A stretch of 64,000 nucleotides of DNA from contig CALFIC010000062.1 of assembly GCA_937876225.1 (NCBI GenBank), positions 1 through 64,000 of the forward strand. The letters run 5' to 3'. The notes under the pieces were generated by a model, which saw nothing but the letters and a program-made list of their open reading frames with translations, did no database searches and was not told the DNA's origin. A program made the translations under genes and the position numbers. The stretch comes from an uncultured Chloroflexota bacterium (GTDB taxonomy: Bacteria; Chloroflexota; Chloroflexia; Chloroflexales; Roseiflexaceae). This document shows positions 40,801 to 49,812 of this stretch, one piece after another (within the stretch, counting starts at the first letter, position 1; the number at the start of each line of letters is the position of its first letter).

Positions 40801-42571
40801 GGGCGCCTCACATCCTATCACTACGGACATTTGTATTATCGGTGGTGGGCTTGGTGCAGTGGCCGCCGCATTGACGGCGCTTGATCAAGGTGCTACTGTC
40901 GTCATCGTTGCACCGCAGCGCTGGCTGGGTGGCCAAATGAGTAGCCAAGGAGTGAGTGCCCTCGACGAGCATCGCTACATCGAGACATTTGGCGGATCGC
41001 CACATTATCTGCGACTCCGACAACTTATTCGCCATCGCATGGCTTATCTGTATGGTATCACAATCACTGATGAGGCGACATTTAACCCAGGGAATGCGTG
41101 GGTGAGCAACCTCTGCTTTTTCCCGCAGGTAGCGGCTGAGGTAATCGACGAGCTCCTTGCACCGTATGTCGCATGCCAGCGGCTGACCGTGTTGGACGAA
41201 ACGCTCCCCACCGCCGTCTCCAAAAAAGATGCAACGATTACACACATTAGCTGTCGCGGAAATGCGCAGGTATACGAAATTATCCCACAGCAGGTTATTG
41301 ATGCGAGTGAACTCGGGGATATATTGGCACTGGCAAACCTCGATTATGTGACGGGCGCAGAAGCACAAATCGATACTGGTGAACATAATGCACCGCTCAA
41401 TGCACGCCCCCACGAAATTCAAGGCTTTACCTTTGGCTTCGCCGTCGAGTTTTGCCCGTACCAATCACACATCATCGTCAAACCCGAGGGCTATGAGCGC
41501 TTACGTGATCGCCAACCATTTTCCTTGACGCTCACTGGGCAAGATGGCGAAGCCCGCCCATTTCGTATGTTTACCGACGGCCCCACCGGACTACCACCCT
41601 TTTGGACCTATCGGCGTCTCTGGGATGGCCAACAGACCACCCCCGCAACAACAGATATCGCACTCATCAATTGGAATAGCAACGATTATCATCACGGCAC
41701 CATCATCGATGTCGATGCGACAACCTATGCTCAACGTATCGATGAAGCCAAACGCTTATCGCTGGCATTCCTATATTGGCTCCAGACCGAAGCCCCCCGC
41801 GACGATGGCACGGGATTTGGCTACCCTGAGCTCAAATTACGCCCCGACATCATGGGCACAAGTGACGGGTTATCAATGGAGCCGTATGTGCGTGAATCGC
41901 GGCGCACACCGGGCTTGTCACGGATTGTCGCAGAGGATTTGCTTGTGGTGAATCAGCCATTGGCCCGAGCGAAAGCGCACCGAGAGAGTGTAGGTATCGG
42001 CTGGTACTACATGGACTTGCATCCTGCGCCAGGGAATTCCCAGAGTATGTGGGCTCCAACACGCCCCTTTCAAATCCCAATGGGTGCGCTCATCCCGCCG
42101 GATTGTCATAATCTATTGATGGGCTGCAAAAACATTGCCACGACCCATTTATCCAATGGCTCGTATCGCCTGCATCCGGTGGAGTGGAACATTGGCGTGG
42201 CGGCGGGGATGATTGCCCATTTGACCATTGTGCAGCAGGTTGCTCCGTGTGATGTCCTAGTTTGGTCTGTGCAAAAAAAGTTGCTGGCGCAGGGGCATCC
42301 TGTGGCATGGGCAATCGATGTACCGCCGAGCCATCCAGCGTTTGTGGCCACGCAATGGCTCATTTTGCAAGGTGTGCTTGGTCAGAGTGAACGGGCACAG
42401 CGCCTTACTATCGACATTGCGGAGCCAATCGGTACCGATGGCTTTACGCCTCTTATAGCGTGCTTGCGTGCCACAGGAATCAGCACCGACGACATACACA
42501 TCACACAGACCGACTCGTGGGAGTCAGTCTGTGTGAAAATAGGGCAATTAGGGCTTTGGGATCTCGTTTAG
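40799..42571 (+). CDS. FAD-dependent oxidoreductase (FAD_oxidored family)
   Basis: 590 residues from ATG 40799 with AGAGG eight bases upstream; the longer frame from 40748 uses no good start. CIIGGGLGAVAAALTALDQGA near 12-32 is the FAD dinucleotide loop, APQRWLGGQMSSQGVSALDE near 38-57 the second contact, typical of the large FAD_oxidored proteins related to fumarate-reductase-like and xanthan-lyase-associated enzymes. A late LMGCKNIATTHLSNGSYRL near 440-458 closes the FAD site. Substrate unknown. Convergent with the SRPBCC gene, overlapping four bases. Confidence 0.8.
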   Translation: MGASHPITTDICIIGGGLGAVAAALTALDQGATVVIVAPQRWLGGQMSSQGVSALDEHRYIETFGGSPHYLRLRQLIRHRMAYLYGITITDEATFNPGNAWVSNLCFFPQVAAEVIDELLAPYVACQRLTVLDETLPTAVSKKDATITHISCRGNAQVYEIIPQQVIDASELGDILALANLDYVTGAEAQIDTGEHNAPLNARPHEIQGFTFGFAVEFCPYQSHIIVKPEGYERLRDRQPFSLTLTGQDGEARPFRMFTDGPTGLPPFWTYRRLWDGQQTTPATTDIALINWNSNDYHHGTIIDVDATTYAQRIDEAKRLSLAFLYWLQTEAPRDDGTGFGYPELKLRPDIMGTSDGLSMEPYVRESRRTPGLSRIVAEDLLVVNQPLARAKAHRESVGIGWYYMDLHPAPGNSQSMWAPTRPFQIPMGALIPPDCHNLLMGCKNIATTHLSNGSYRLHPVEWNIGVAAGMIAHLTIVQQVAPCDVLVWSVQKKLLAQGHPVAWAIDVPPSHPAFVATQWLILQGVLGQSERAQRLTIDIAEPIGTDGFTPLIACLRATGISTDDIHITQTDSWESVCVKIGQLGLWDLV

Positions 42572-42996
42572 GTAGGTTTTGTGCGGGTCACATAGGTGGC
42601 GAAATTATCCAAAATTGATTGCCAGCCCGCACGCTGCATTTCCACAGGGTTGGTTCCTTCGGCTTCGAATTGCTCAATAACAGTAGTTTCGTGGCCGTTG
42701 GCGATGAATTGGATGTGGACGTTGCGGCCATCGCCGAGCGTATAAGACAATTCGGTCGGCGCATTGACGAGCGTGTATGTACCCCAGAAATCAAAGCCAA
42801 AACTGCCGTCTTTGGCTTCCATACGCGATGAAAACTTGCCGCCAACCTGCAAATTGACCGCAGAATGAGGCGTATGCCAGTCTGGCGATGCGGCATTCCA
42901 TTGGGTGATGTGCGCAGGAGTGTTCCAACATTCCCAGACGTGCGTGATCGGAGCAACAATCGTTGTTTGGATGGTGATAGTGGTTGGTGTGGTCAT
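42568..42996 (-). CDS. SRPBCC (AHSA1-like) domain protein
   Basis: 142 residues: one START-like cavity fold. Marks are ITIQTTIVAPITHVWECWNTPAHITQWN near 7-34, GGKFSSRMEAKDGS near 52-65, the GTYTLVNAPTELSYTLGDGR region and the C-terminal helix WQSILDNFATYV near 123-134, as in activator-of-Hsp90-like/DUF1801-type small proteins. Ligand unknown. It starts 12 bases or so from a weak promoter region and converges on the FAD gene. In other genomes such genes often follow ArsR regulators, but none is here. Confidence 0.85.
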   Translation of the reverse strand: MTTPTTITIQTTIVAPITHVWECWNTPAHITQWNAASPDWHTPHSAVNLQVGGKFSSRMEAKDGSFGFDFWGTYTLVNAPTELSYTLGDGRNVHIQFIANGHETTVIEQFEAEGTNPVEMQRAGWQSILDNFATYVTRTKPT

Positions 42997-43248
42997 TATT
43001 CCCTCGATACAAGCAAAACGCTATAATTATACATTTGTGGCGTCAATTGTGCGCGGAGCGGTGAAGCCTACCTTCCCATGCAAATTGCCCTATTTTCAAA
43101 ACGACATTAGGGATGTAATGTTGCTTTGAAGTGAAATATAGCCCAAACCGAGGCAGTAGGGTAGCTGTAGGATCGTCGTTAACCCATCTATACATGCAAC
43201 GCAATTGACTCGTGTTATGATGAAACAAATCATTGCAGGAGCACGCAC

Positions 43249-43380
43249 ATGCAATCAATCAAACGCACGTTTTTCATCATACTCATAATGGCAAGTCTAA
43301 TGACCGTTGTGAGCTGTGGCCGTGGGAATCAAGCCTACCCTAATCCCAATCAGTATCCCTATCCTTATACCAATCCATAA
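43249..43380 (+). CDS. Small lipoprotein, Pro/Tyr/Asn-rich tail
   Basis: 43 residues, ATG 43249 with AGGAG eight bases upstream. The first 22 residues form a lipoprotein signal (basic QSIKR, then a hydrophobic core) ending MTVVSCG with Cys23 as the lipid site. The mature part is only 21 residues, GRG then NQAYPNPNQYPYPYTNP, a simple Tyr-Pro-Asn pattern. The next gene, a DUF192 lipoprotein, starts two bases after its stop, so the two are cotranscribed. Function unknown. It is short, but the signal, ribosome site and neighbour support it. Confidence 0.65.
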   Translation: MQSIKRTFFIILIMASLMTVVSCGRGNQAYPNPNQYPYPYTNP

Positions 43381-43382
43381 GC

Positions 43383-43850
43383 ATGCTACGTGTATGTATT
43401 TTACTCATCGTAGGATGGGGACTACTCGCCAACTGCACCTCCTCATCGACAGCACCAGCCGTGCGTACCACAATCGCGCAAGGGACACTTATGGACTGTG
43501 GTGTTCCTATGCAGTTGGACATCATGTCCACTCCAGTGATGCGGAGTCGTGGCTTGATGGAACGCCACACACTTCCCAATCACTACGGGATGTTGTTTGT
43601 TTTCCCCGTACCAACGACTCCTAGCTTCTGGATGCACAACACTCCTACGGCGCTCGATATTGTGTTTCTCAGCGACAATGGGACGATTTTGGCCATTGAA
43701 TCCATGACGCCGAACAGCGACGACCGCCATACCGCCCCTGCACCGGTACGGTATGCACTCGAAGTCGCTCACGGCTATTTTGCCAACCAGTCAGTCACGA
43801 TTGGCCAACAGTGTACGCTGACGATTCCCGCTGATTTGGTCATTGAATAG
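43383..43850 (+). CDS. DUF192-family lipoprotein
   Basis: 155 residues. Lipoprotein signal with LLANCTSS giving Cys18, then the DUF192 domain (about 35-155): TPVMRSRGLMERHTLP near 50, GMLFVFPVPTTPSFWMHNTPTALDIVFLS near 69-97 and late YALEVAHGYF near 128. These proteins are secreted or surface domains of unknown activity, often near polysaccharide or metal functions. It lies two bases after a small lipoprotein gene and overlaps the convergent GNAT gene by 11 bases. Confidence 0.88.
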   Translation: MLRVCILLIVGWGLLANCTSSSTAPAVRTTIAQGTLMDCGVPMQLDIMSTPVMRSRGLMERHTLPNHYGMLFVFPVPTTPSFWMHNTPTALDIVFLSDNGTILAIESMTPNSDDRHTAPAPVRYALEVAHGYFANQSVTIGQQCTLTIPADLVIE

Positions 43851-44376
43851 GGCGAAAGTGCCAGCACTCAGTAGTTTGGCGCTCATGATCACTGACGTCA
43901 CGCAAAAAATCGCCTTGGAAAAAGCCAAATTTGCGCACACATGCCTGCGATGCCACGTTATGGCGGCCAATCACGGCATAGATGGTGGTGACGGCGAGGT
44001 TTTGGATGCAAAAGGGCAATAATTCCGTCAGCATCTCAGTAGCGTATCCGTGGCACCAATGTGACTTCCAGACGTCGTAGCCAATTTCTACTTGTTTGGT
44101 AACTACATCATAAAAATGATACCCACAAGTACCAACAAACTCCCCTGTGTCACGCATAAACGTAGCATAGCGCAAATAGCGTGATTGGCGCATATCGGCG
44201 TAGTGGTGAATAATATCGGCTGCTTCTGTCATGCTACACGGGGGATCACTGAAGTGGGCACACATTTCAGGATCTGAAAACTGCCGATAGATTACGTCAA
44301 CATCACCATCATCTAAGCCACGCCAATATAAACGCGGACTGGTGAAGGTGAGGGGAAACAAGCGACTATCTGTCAT
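43840..44376 (-). CDS. GNAT acetyltransferase, RimJ/RimL type
   Basis: 178 residues from ATG 44376 (AGGAG upstream; the frame to 44439 overlaps the start of the next gene). RimJ/RimL layout: FTSPRLYWRGLDDGDVDVIYRQFSDPEM, GEFVGTCGYHFYD near 85, VEIGYDVWKSHWCHGYATEML near 100-120 with the acetyl-CoA loop, and NVASQACVRKFGFFQGDF near 143. Probable Nalpha- or amino-metabolite acetylase; substrate unknown. Divergent from the DUF255 gene with 62 bases between starts. Confidence 0.88.
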   Translation of the reverse strand: MTDSRLFPLTFTSPRLYWRGLDDGDVDVIYRQFSDPEMCAHFSDPPCSMTEAADIIHHYADMRQSRYLRYATFMRDTGEFVGTCGYHFYDVVTKQVEIGYDVWKSHWCHGYATEMLTELLPFCIQNLAVTTIYAVIGRHNVASQACVRKFGFFQGDFLRDVSDHERQTTECWHFRPIQ

Positions 44377-44438
44377 GAGGCGACTCCTATAAAATTCTCT
44401 CGTATCATACCGTTTATCCCGTAGAAAGTACACCCACA

Positions 44439-46484
44439 ATGACCAGCCCGAATCGACTTATTAATGAGCAATCGCCATATTTGCTCCAACATGCCTATAA
44501 TCCTGTCGATTGGTTTCCATGGGGCAATGCGGCTTTGAGTCGCGCAAAGGCCGAACAAAAACCAATTCTCCTGAGTATCGGCTATTCTGCCTGCCATTGG
44601 TGCCACGTGATGGAACATGAATCGTTCAGCGATGTCACCATTGCATCCCTCATGAATGCCCATTTTGTCTGTATCAAAGTCGATCGTGAAGAACGCCCCG
44701 ACATCGATGCCATCTATATGGCAGCAGTACAGCGCATGACTGGGCAGGGCGGATGGCCAATGACCTTGTTTTTGACCCCCGAAGGTGAGCCATTCTACGG
44801 CGGTACCTACTACCCACCGCACGATCGTGGCCAATTCCCGGGCTTTACACGGGTGTTGCAGAGCATTCATACAGCGTGGGTTGATCGTCCGCAACAATTA
44901 CGCACAGCTGCTGGCCAATTGCGCGACGAAATAGCGCAATTACTGCAACCACACCCAAGTGATGATGTCCTCACGATTGACTCGCTGTCTACTATTATGA
45001 CAACCTTGCAACAAGATTTTGACAACAGCCATGGTGGCTTTGGTGGGGCTCCTAAATTCCCCCCAGCGATGATAATTAGTTTTTTGTTACGCCAGCATCA
45101 GCACACGCAACACGTAGATATACGGACGATGATTGATGTCACGTTAGCGGGGATGGCGGCAGGGGGGATGTATGACCATGTCGGTGGCGGATTTCATCGC
45201 TATAGTGTTGATGATCATTGGGAAATTCCCCATTTTGAAAAAATGCTTTATGACAATGCATTATTGCTTTCTGCCTATAGCGAAGCCTTTCATATCACCC
45301 GCAACCCTCGTTATGCCCAAATCTGCCACGAAATCGTGACCTGGCTGACCCGCGAAATGATTCATCCTGACGGAGGCTTCTTTTCCGCACTTGATGCAGA
45401 CAGCGAAGGCGAGGAAGGGCGTTACTATGCCTGGAGTGCATCCGAACTCGACACCGTGCTCGGCAGCGATGCAGCCCTCTTTCGCACCGCCATGCGGGCA
45501 GATCAAACACCGAATTTCGAAGGAACATACGTCTTGCATCGCCGGATGAACGAAACTGCTGTATGTAGTGCGCTCGGAATAACCACACACGCACTCGATG
45601 AAGCGATTGAACGCGGGGCACACCGACTCTTGTGTGCACGACAGACGCGCATCGCACCCCAGCGCGATGACAAAATCATTGTGGCATGGAATGGGCTAAT
45701 GATCCGAGCACTGGCGCAAGCAGGTCGCATATTTGGCAAACCAGCGTGGACTGCAATCGCCACCCGCGCCTTTGATTTCATCTGTACAAAGATGATGCCC
45801 GCAGGGCAATTGGTACGCATCTGGAAGGATGGCGTCGCTGGCAGTACTCCCGCATTTCTCGATGATTATGCAGCGCTAGCCAATGCCGCACTCGAGCTCT
45901 ATACCACTAGTGCCAATCCGACACACATACTGTTTGCGCAACAGACAGCCCAAACGATTTTGCAACGATTTTACGATCCCCATACCCAAATTGTCTATGA
46001 TACCTCAGATACCCATGAACAACTTATCGTTCGTCCCAATGACCGTACCGATAACGCGGTGCCGAGTGGGAATGCATTGACCATTGAATTGTTACTCCGG
46101 CTCGATGCAATTATCAGCGAACCCTATTTCAGTCTGGTGGCCGCACAGCTCCTCGGTCATTCTGCCGCATTGTTATCGCGGTGGCCACAAGGATTTGGCA
46201 AAACCCTCTGCGGCCTTGAATGGTTCCAAAATCCCGTCGTGCACGTCGTCGTGGCTGGAACACCGGGGAAACTACTAGCACGCACTATGGCCGTGATGCC
46301 ACTCGATGCCGTAGTCGTTTATACAACAGGCAATGAGCACCTTTTATTATGTCAAAACAAAACCGCCATCAATGGCGGCGAAACACTCTATATCTGTGTG
46401 GACAATCATTGTGAGTTACCGATTACCGACGAGCAAACATTGACTCGTCAACTCACACACCTGTTTATTACAAAAACGCAGTAA
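44439..46484 (+). CDS. Thioredoxin domain-containing DUF255 protein (YyaL/SPATA20-like)
   Basis: 681 residues. N-terminal thioredoxin-like domain (about 1-160) with [20 protein letters not shown]; CxxC is CHWC, near residues 51-54. An alpha/alpha-barrel follows, with [15 protein letters not shown] near 258 and [15 protein letters not shown] near 413, as in N-acylglucosamine-2-epimerase/cellobiose-epimerase-like folds. Length and both parts match the YyaL family; the activity is unknown. No strong ribosome site is seen. Its end overlaps the convergent HAD gene by 17 bases. Confidence 0.92.
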   Translation: MTSPNRLINEQSPYLLQHAYNPVDWFPWGNAALSRAKAEQKPILLSIGYSACHWCHVMEHESFSDVTIASLMNAHFVCIKVDREERPDIDAIYMAAVQRMTGQGGWPMTLFLTPEGEPFYGGTYYPPHDRGQFPGFTRVLQSIHTAWVDRPQQLRTAAGQLRDEIAQLLQPHPSDDVLTIDSLSTIMTTLQQDFDNSHGGFGGAPKFPPAMIISFLLRQHQHTQHVDIRTMIDVTLAGMAAGGMYDHVGGGFHRYSVDDHWEIPHFEKMLYDNALLLSAYSEAFHITRNPRYAQICHEIVTWLTREMIHPDGGFFSALDADSEGEEGRYYAWSASELDTVLGSDAALFRTAMRADQTPNFEGTYVLHRRMNETAVCSALGITTHALDEAIERGAHRLLCARQTRIAPQRDDKIIVAWNGLMIRALAQAGRIFGKPAWTAIATRAFDFICTKMMPAGQLVRIWKDGVAGSTPAFLDDYAALANAALELYTTSANPTHILFAQQTAQTILQRFYDPHTQIVYDTSDTHEQLIVRPNDRTDNAVPSGNALTIELLLRLDAIISEPYFSLVAAQLLGHSAALLSRWPQGFGKTLCGLEWFQNPVVHVVVAGTPGKLLARTMAVMPLDAVVVYTTGNEHLLLCQNKTAINGGETLYICVDNHCELPITDEQTLTRQLTHLFITKTQ

Positions 46485-47103
46485 TTGCGCTCAGTGCATC
46501 GGGAAAGCAATAATCTACGTAGTCAGGAACGGGTGTGCCAAATTGATGCGGGATATAGACAGTGGTCATCCCGATTGATTTGGCGTGCCCTAGATTATGT
46601 AATGTGTCTTCAACAAACACGGTACCCGCTGCAGGACAGTTGATTGCCTGTAGGGCAATCTGGTAGGCCGACGGGTGTGGTTTCGGTAAGAAATTAATCA
46701 TCCGAATATCAATGATTGGCATTTTTAGGTGGGTAAGTCCAAGCGCAGCTAAGGCTCGTTCGGCATGTTCACGAGGGGAGTTGGTGAAAATCGCCATCGG
46801 TACCGTAATCGTTGCCATCAATTCAACCAGTGCCAGGTTTGGTTTGACAAAGCGTGGCATATCGAAATCGTGGACCGTGTGCAAGTATGTTTCGATGTCA
46901 ACATGATGATGGAGTTGCAATCCTCGTAGCGTCGTGCCATAGGTGACAAAGTAGTGTTGACGAAGTGCAACAGCATCTTGGTGAGGCAATCCACTCACCT
47001 GTTGCACATATGCATTCATGCGTTCTTCCAGCGCTTCGGTTACACCGGCATGCGCTGGATAGAGTGTATTGTCGAGGTCAAACAAAAAGGCTCGTGCGCG
47101 CAT
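46468..47103 (-). CDS. HAD hydrolase, pyrimidine 5'-nucleotidase-like
   Basis: 211 residues. Motif [12 protein letters not shown] (near 7-17), motif [16 protein letters not shown] near 104-117, motif [17 protein letters not shown] near 138 (Lys), motif [20 protein letters not shown] near 158-175. This is the SDT1/Phm8-type pyrimidine 5'-nucleotidase subgroup (Asp-Leu-Asp-Asn-Thr-Leu-Tyr). It lies after the binding-protein gene of the ilv-leu cluster, beyond a hairpin without T-run, so may be a read-through gene. It converges on DUF255. Confidence 0.88.
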   Translation of the reverse strand: MRARAFLFDLDNTLYPAHAGVTEALEERMNAYVQQVSGLPHQDAVALRQHYFVTYGTTLRGLQLHHHVDIETYLHTVHDFDMPRFVKPNLALVELMATITVPMAIFTNSPREHAERALAALGLTHLKMPIIDIRMINFLPKPHPSAYQIALQAINCPAAGTVFVEDTLHNLGHAKSIGMTTVYIPHQFGTPVPDYVDYCFPDALSAITAFL

Positions 47104-47118
47104 GGTGTTACTTTTCTG

Positions 47119-47143
47119 TGCGCCGTGGGGTTACCACGGCGCA
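47119..47143. repeat. Hairpin without T-tract after the ABC binding-protein gene
   Basis: TGCGCCGTGG, loop GGTTA, CCACGGCGCA. No T-run on minus, so it is more likely an RNA-stability or partial terminator element between the binding-protein gene and the HAD gene. Confidence 0.5.
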
Positions 47144-47166
47144 ACATCAGATTGCGTGAGTGCGGA

Positions 47167-48150
47167 CTACTTACCTACCACGAAACTTACATCGTAGGCA
47201 GTAGCAACATCAAGGTCTTGTTTGAGGGCGGCAACGGAGCGCAACAATTCGTGGGTTTTGGCCCATTGAGCCGGTTGAATCAACCCTAAAGTCGTCGTAT
47301 TGGCCTTCCACATGGCGACAGTCGCCTTGAGGATATCGGTCGTTACTGCTTGGTCACTGGGTTTAGCTTCTGGAATGTATTTGAGTGACGTGGTGTACGC
47401 AGCGGCAGGATCATCGCTGACCGCCTGCATCCCTTTTTGCAAGGCGCGGGTGAATTTCGTCACCACATCTTTTTCGCCGCTAATCAATGATTCATTGACA
47501 ATCAATTGATCTGAGGCCATGGGGTAGAAATCTGCGACACGCAATACATTGACTGCCGTCCCTTGGGCAGCGAGTTGAATTGGCTCGTTGTTGGCATAGC
47601 CACTAATAATTTGCACTTTGTCTGACAACAATGCCGGTACTTGGTTAAACCCAATTTCTTGGATGGTCACATCCGCTTCAGTCAACCCACCAGCATACAA
47701 AAGTGCTTGCAGACCAATATAGCTAGCCCCAAATCGACCCGGGATCCCGATCACTTTTCCTTTGAGGTCGGCAGGCGTGGCGAGTGGGAGTGTCGATTTG
47801 CTCATAAACGCCACAGGGAATTCTTGTGAGGTTGTCATGACTGATTTAATTGGCAATCCTTGGGCACGGGCTAACAAAATTGAATCAGCACTGGCCAACG
47901 CAAATTCGATTTTGTTCTTGGTGGCAATCCGTTGCACGACGTCGTTTTCGAAATTATAGTCGAAGGTGACGTCGAGTCCTTCATCGGCAAAATAGCCTTT
48001 TTCTGCAGCTACATAAAAATGCGCAAATTGCACATTTGGAATATAGGGCATCCCCACAATGATGGCACGACGTGCGGTAGGAGCAGCCTGACCCGCACAA
48101 GCAACTAACACAAATAATGCCACACAGATACTTACAAGTCGCCGAATCAT
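47167..48150 (-). CDS. NMT1/ThiY-like ABC substrate-binding lipoprotein
   Basis: 327 residues from ATG 48150. Lipoprotein signal ending LVACAG (Cys17). The NMT1/THI5-like domain shows MPYIPNVQFAHFYVAAEKGYF near 35-55 and YFADEGLDVTFDYN, with a type-II binding-protein fold. This family binds thiamine precursors, riboflavin, nitrate, sulfonates or taurine; the flavin/thiamine-precursor branch (RibY/ThiY) is known in Chloroflexota. It is the last of the ABC pair and follows the permease by 100 bases. No ATPase is present, nor is a TPP or FMN riboswitch visible. Confidence 0.85.
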   Translation of the reverse strand: MIRRLVSICVALFVLVACAGQAAPTARRAIIVGMPYIPNVQFAHFYVAAEKGYFADEGLDVTFDYNFENDVVQRIATKNKIEFALASADSILLARAQGLPIKSVMTTSQEFPVAFMSKSTLPLATPADLKGKVIGIPGRFGASYIGLQALLYAGGLTEADVTIQEIGFNQVPALLSDKVQIISGYANNEPIQLAAQGTAVNVLRVADFYPMASDQLIVNESLISGEKDVVTKFTRALQKGMQAVSDDPAAAYTTSLKYIPEAKPSDQAVTTDILKATVAMWKANTTTLGLIQPAQWAKTHELLRSVAALKQDLDVATAYDVSFVVGK

Positions 48151-48250
48151 GCTATTCTCCACTACAAAATTATCAACCCAAAAGTATTATACCAACTTTG
48201 TGTCTAAATGCACACTATTTGTACATGATTTGCACGGTAAATATCAACAT

Positions 48251-48988
48251 TTACATTATGTAACGCAACACACGTCGTTCGATTACTGTCAAAAGCGCCG
48301 TCAGTCCCAGGGTAATCGCAATCAACCAGACAATGGCGACAAAGACCAACGGGGTATCAAACAAGCCACGAGCAATATTTATCAGCGCACCAAGGCCATC
48401 ACGGCCACCAAGGTACTCACCGACGACGGCACCGGTGGTGGCGAGCACAATGCTAGTGCGTAGACCGCTGAACATGACCGGCAAAGTGAGTGGGAATTCA
48501 ACAAACCAGACTCGTTGGGAACGTGTTGCCCCAAACAACAGCGCAACTTCACGAAGATCGGGTTGAATGAGTTGGAGTCCGGTATAAGTCGCTGAAAAAA
48601 CGGGGAAAAAAGTGATGAGAATGGCCACCACTGTGCGCGCCCAAAACACATCATTAATCCAAATCAAAATTAATGGTGCAATTGCAAGGATGGGAATCGA
48701 TTGGCTGGCCGTCAGAAACCAATTCAACCCTGCGTTGATGTGCGGGAATTGGTACAAAAGCCATCCAACCAGTGCCCCAAGCAGGTAGGCGATAATCACC
48801 CCGGTCAACGCCACACTGGTTGTCGCTTGGACATGATGCCAGAGTTGCGGTGATTGAAATTCACTTACAAAACGCAGGGCAATCACACTCGGTGCGGGCA
48901 ATAAATAACGAGGGATTTGCAGGCTCCGCACCAGCAATTCCCACGTTATAAAAAAGAGCCCCATTACCGTTAGTCGCGTGGTGGTCAT
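48251..48988 (-). CDS. ABC transporter permease (SsuC/ThiX-like)
   Basis: 245 residues from ATG 48988 (a longer frame to 49060 overlaps the previous gene). Binding-protein-dependent permease with about six membrane helices; the EAA-type coupling loop is LLFGATRSQRVWFVEFPLTLPV near 156-177. Starts LLFITWELLVRSLQIPRYLLPAPSV, typical for the taurine/thiamine/nitrate-type permeases. It is followed by its binding-protein gene; the ATP-binding gene is missing from this window and must be supplied from elsewhere or be shared. Ribosome site weak. Confidence 0.87.
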   Translation of the reverse strand: MTTTRLTVMGLFFITWELLVRSLQIPRYLLPAPSVIALRFVSEFQSPQLWHHVQATTSVALTGVIIAYLLGALVGWLLYQFPHINAGLNWFLTASQSIPILAIAPLILIWINDVFWARTVVAILITFFPVFSATYTGLQLIQPDLREVALLFGATRSQRVWFVEFPLTLPVMFSGLRTSIVLATTGAVVGEYLGGRDGLGALINIARGLFDTPLVFVAIVWLIAITLGLTALLTVIERRVLRYIM

Positions 48989-49004
48989 GCAACCCGTATT
49001 TCTG

Positions 49005-49811
49005 TTAGAGCGACTTCGTCGTATGTTGTGTTGGACCAAAGATACGTTCACGCACGACACGAATTGGGAATCGCACTACCGCCGTAAAAATACGATTGAT
49101 GCGTTGGGGCTGTATAATCAGGCGAAATAGCCATTTCAATCCCAATTTATGCATCCATAAGGGTGCTAACGGGACAATCCCGGCGATTTCATCAAAAGTA
49201 CCACCAATTCCAATTGCCACGGGTACATTGAGAAAGGGCTGATTGCGGGCAATCCACATATCTTGGGCCGGGTGGCCATAGGCTACAAGCAAAATATCGG
49301 GGTTCGCATCACTGATTTGCGAACGAACGTAGGGTTCTTCGATGAGACTTGGAGACCCGGCATAACACCCTGCTACCTGCAATCCAGCGTAGCGGTGGCG
49401 GAGCGTTTGGGCGGCTTTTTCCGCAACCCCAGGGGCAGAGCCGAGGAAGAATATCCGCCAGCCACGAATCACCGATTGTTTGGCCAAGCGTTCGACCAAT
49501 GCCACCCCTGTCACACGTTCACGAATCGGTAACCCTTTGAGCACCCGTGAGGCCCACAAGATCCCGATGCCATCAGGGGTGGCGAGCGATGCACTATTGA
49601 GTACTTTCCGGACTTGGGGATCACGGAGTGCTTCCATCACAAATTCAGGGTTAATCGTTACCACTTGATGAACGCCCCCATTACGAATCAGCCCATCAAT
49701 CACACGCACCGCTTCATCTTCGGTGACATCATCGACAGTTACTCCCAATATTGACACCCGTTGTGGGATTAACGGAATTGTGCCTGAATGTGATTTACGG
49801 CTTGCGGTCAT
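49005..49811 (-). CDS. WecG/TagA/CpsF-family glycosyltransferase
   Basis: 268 residues. GT26 fold: VSILGVTVDDVTEDEAVRVID near 19-39, VVTINPEFVMEALRDP near 50-65, LATPDGIGILWASRVL near 77 and FLGSAPGVAEKAAQTL near 120-135 for the UDP-sugar site, plus LLVAYGHPAQDMWIARN near 175-191 and GIGGTFDEIAGI near 204. Transfers N-acetylmannosaminuronate or N-acetylmannosamine-like sugars to a lipid carrier. It starts two bases after leuB and is read as part of the ilv-leu operon, a place where a cell-wall enzyme is unexpected. Confidence 0.9.
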   Translation of the reverse strand: MTASRKSHSGTIPLIPQRVSILGVTVDDVTEDEAVRVIDGLIRNGGVHQVVTINPEFVMEALRDPQVRKVLNSASLATPDGIGILWASRVLKGLPIRERVTGVALVERLAKQSVIRGWRIFFLGSAPGVAEKAAQTLRHRYAGLQVAGCYAGSPSLIEEPYVRSQISDANPDILLVAYGHPAQDMWIARNQPFLNVPVAIGIGGTFDEIAGIVPLAPLWMHKLGLKWLFRLIIQPQRINRIFTAVVRFPIRVVRERIFGPTQHTTKSL

Positions 49812-49812
49812 A

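Noticed and set aside
42997..43248. Open frames in the gap before the small lipoprotein
   Set aside because: The frames (43043-43258 minus, 42905-43129 plus) show no domain, start signal or composition of a real gene. I see nothing else in this 252-base gap.
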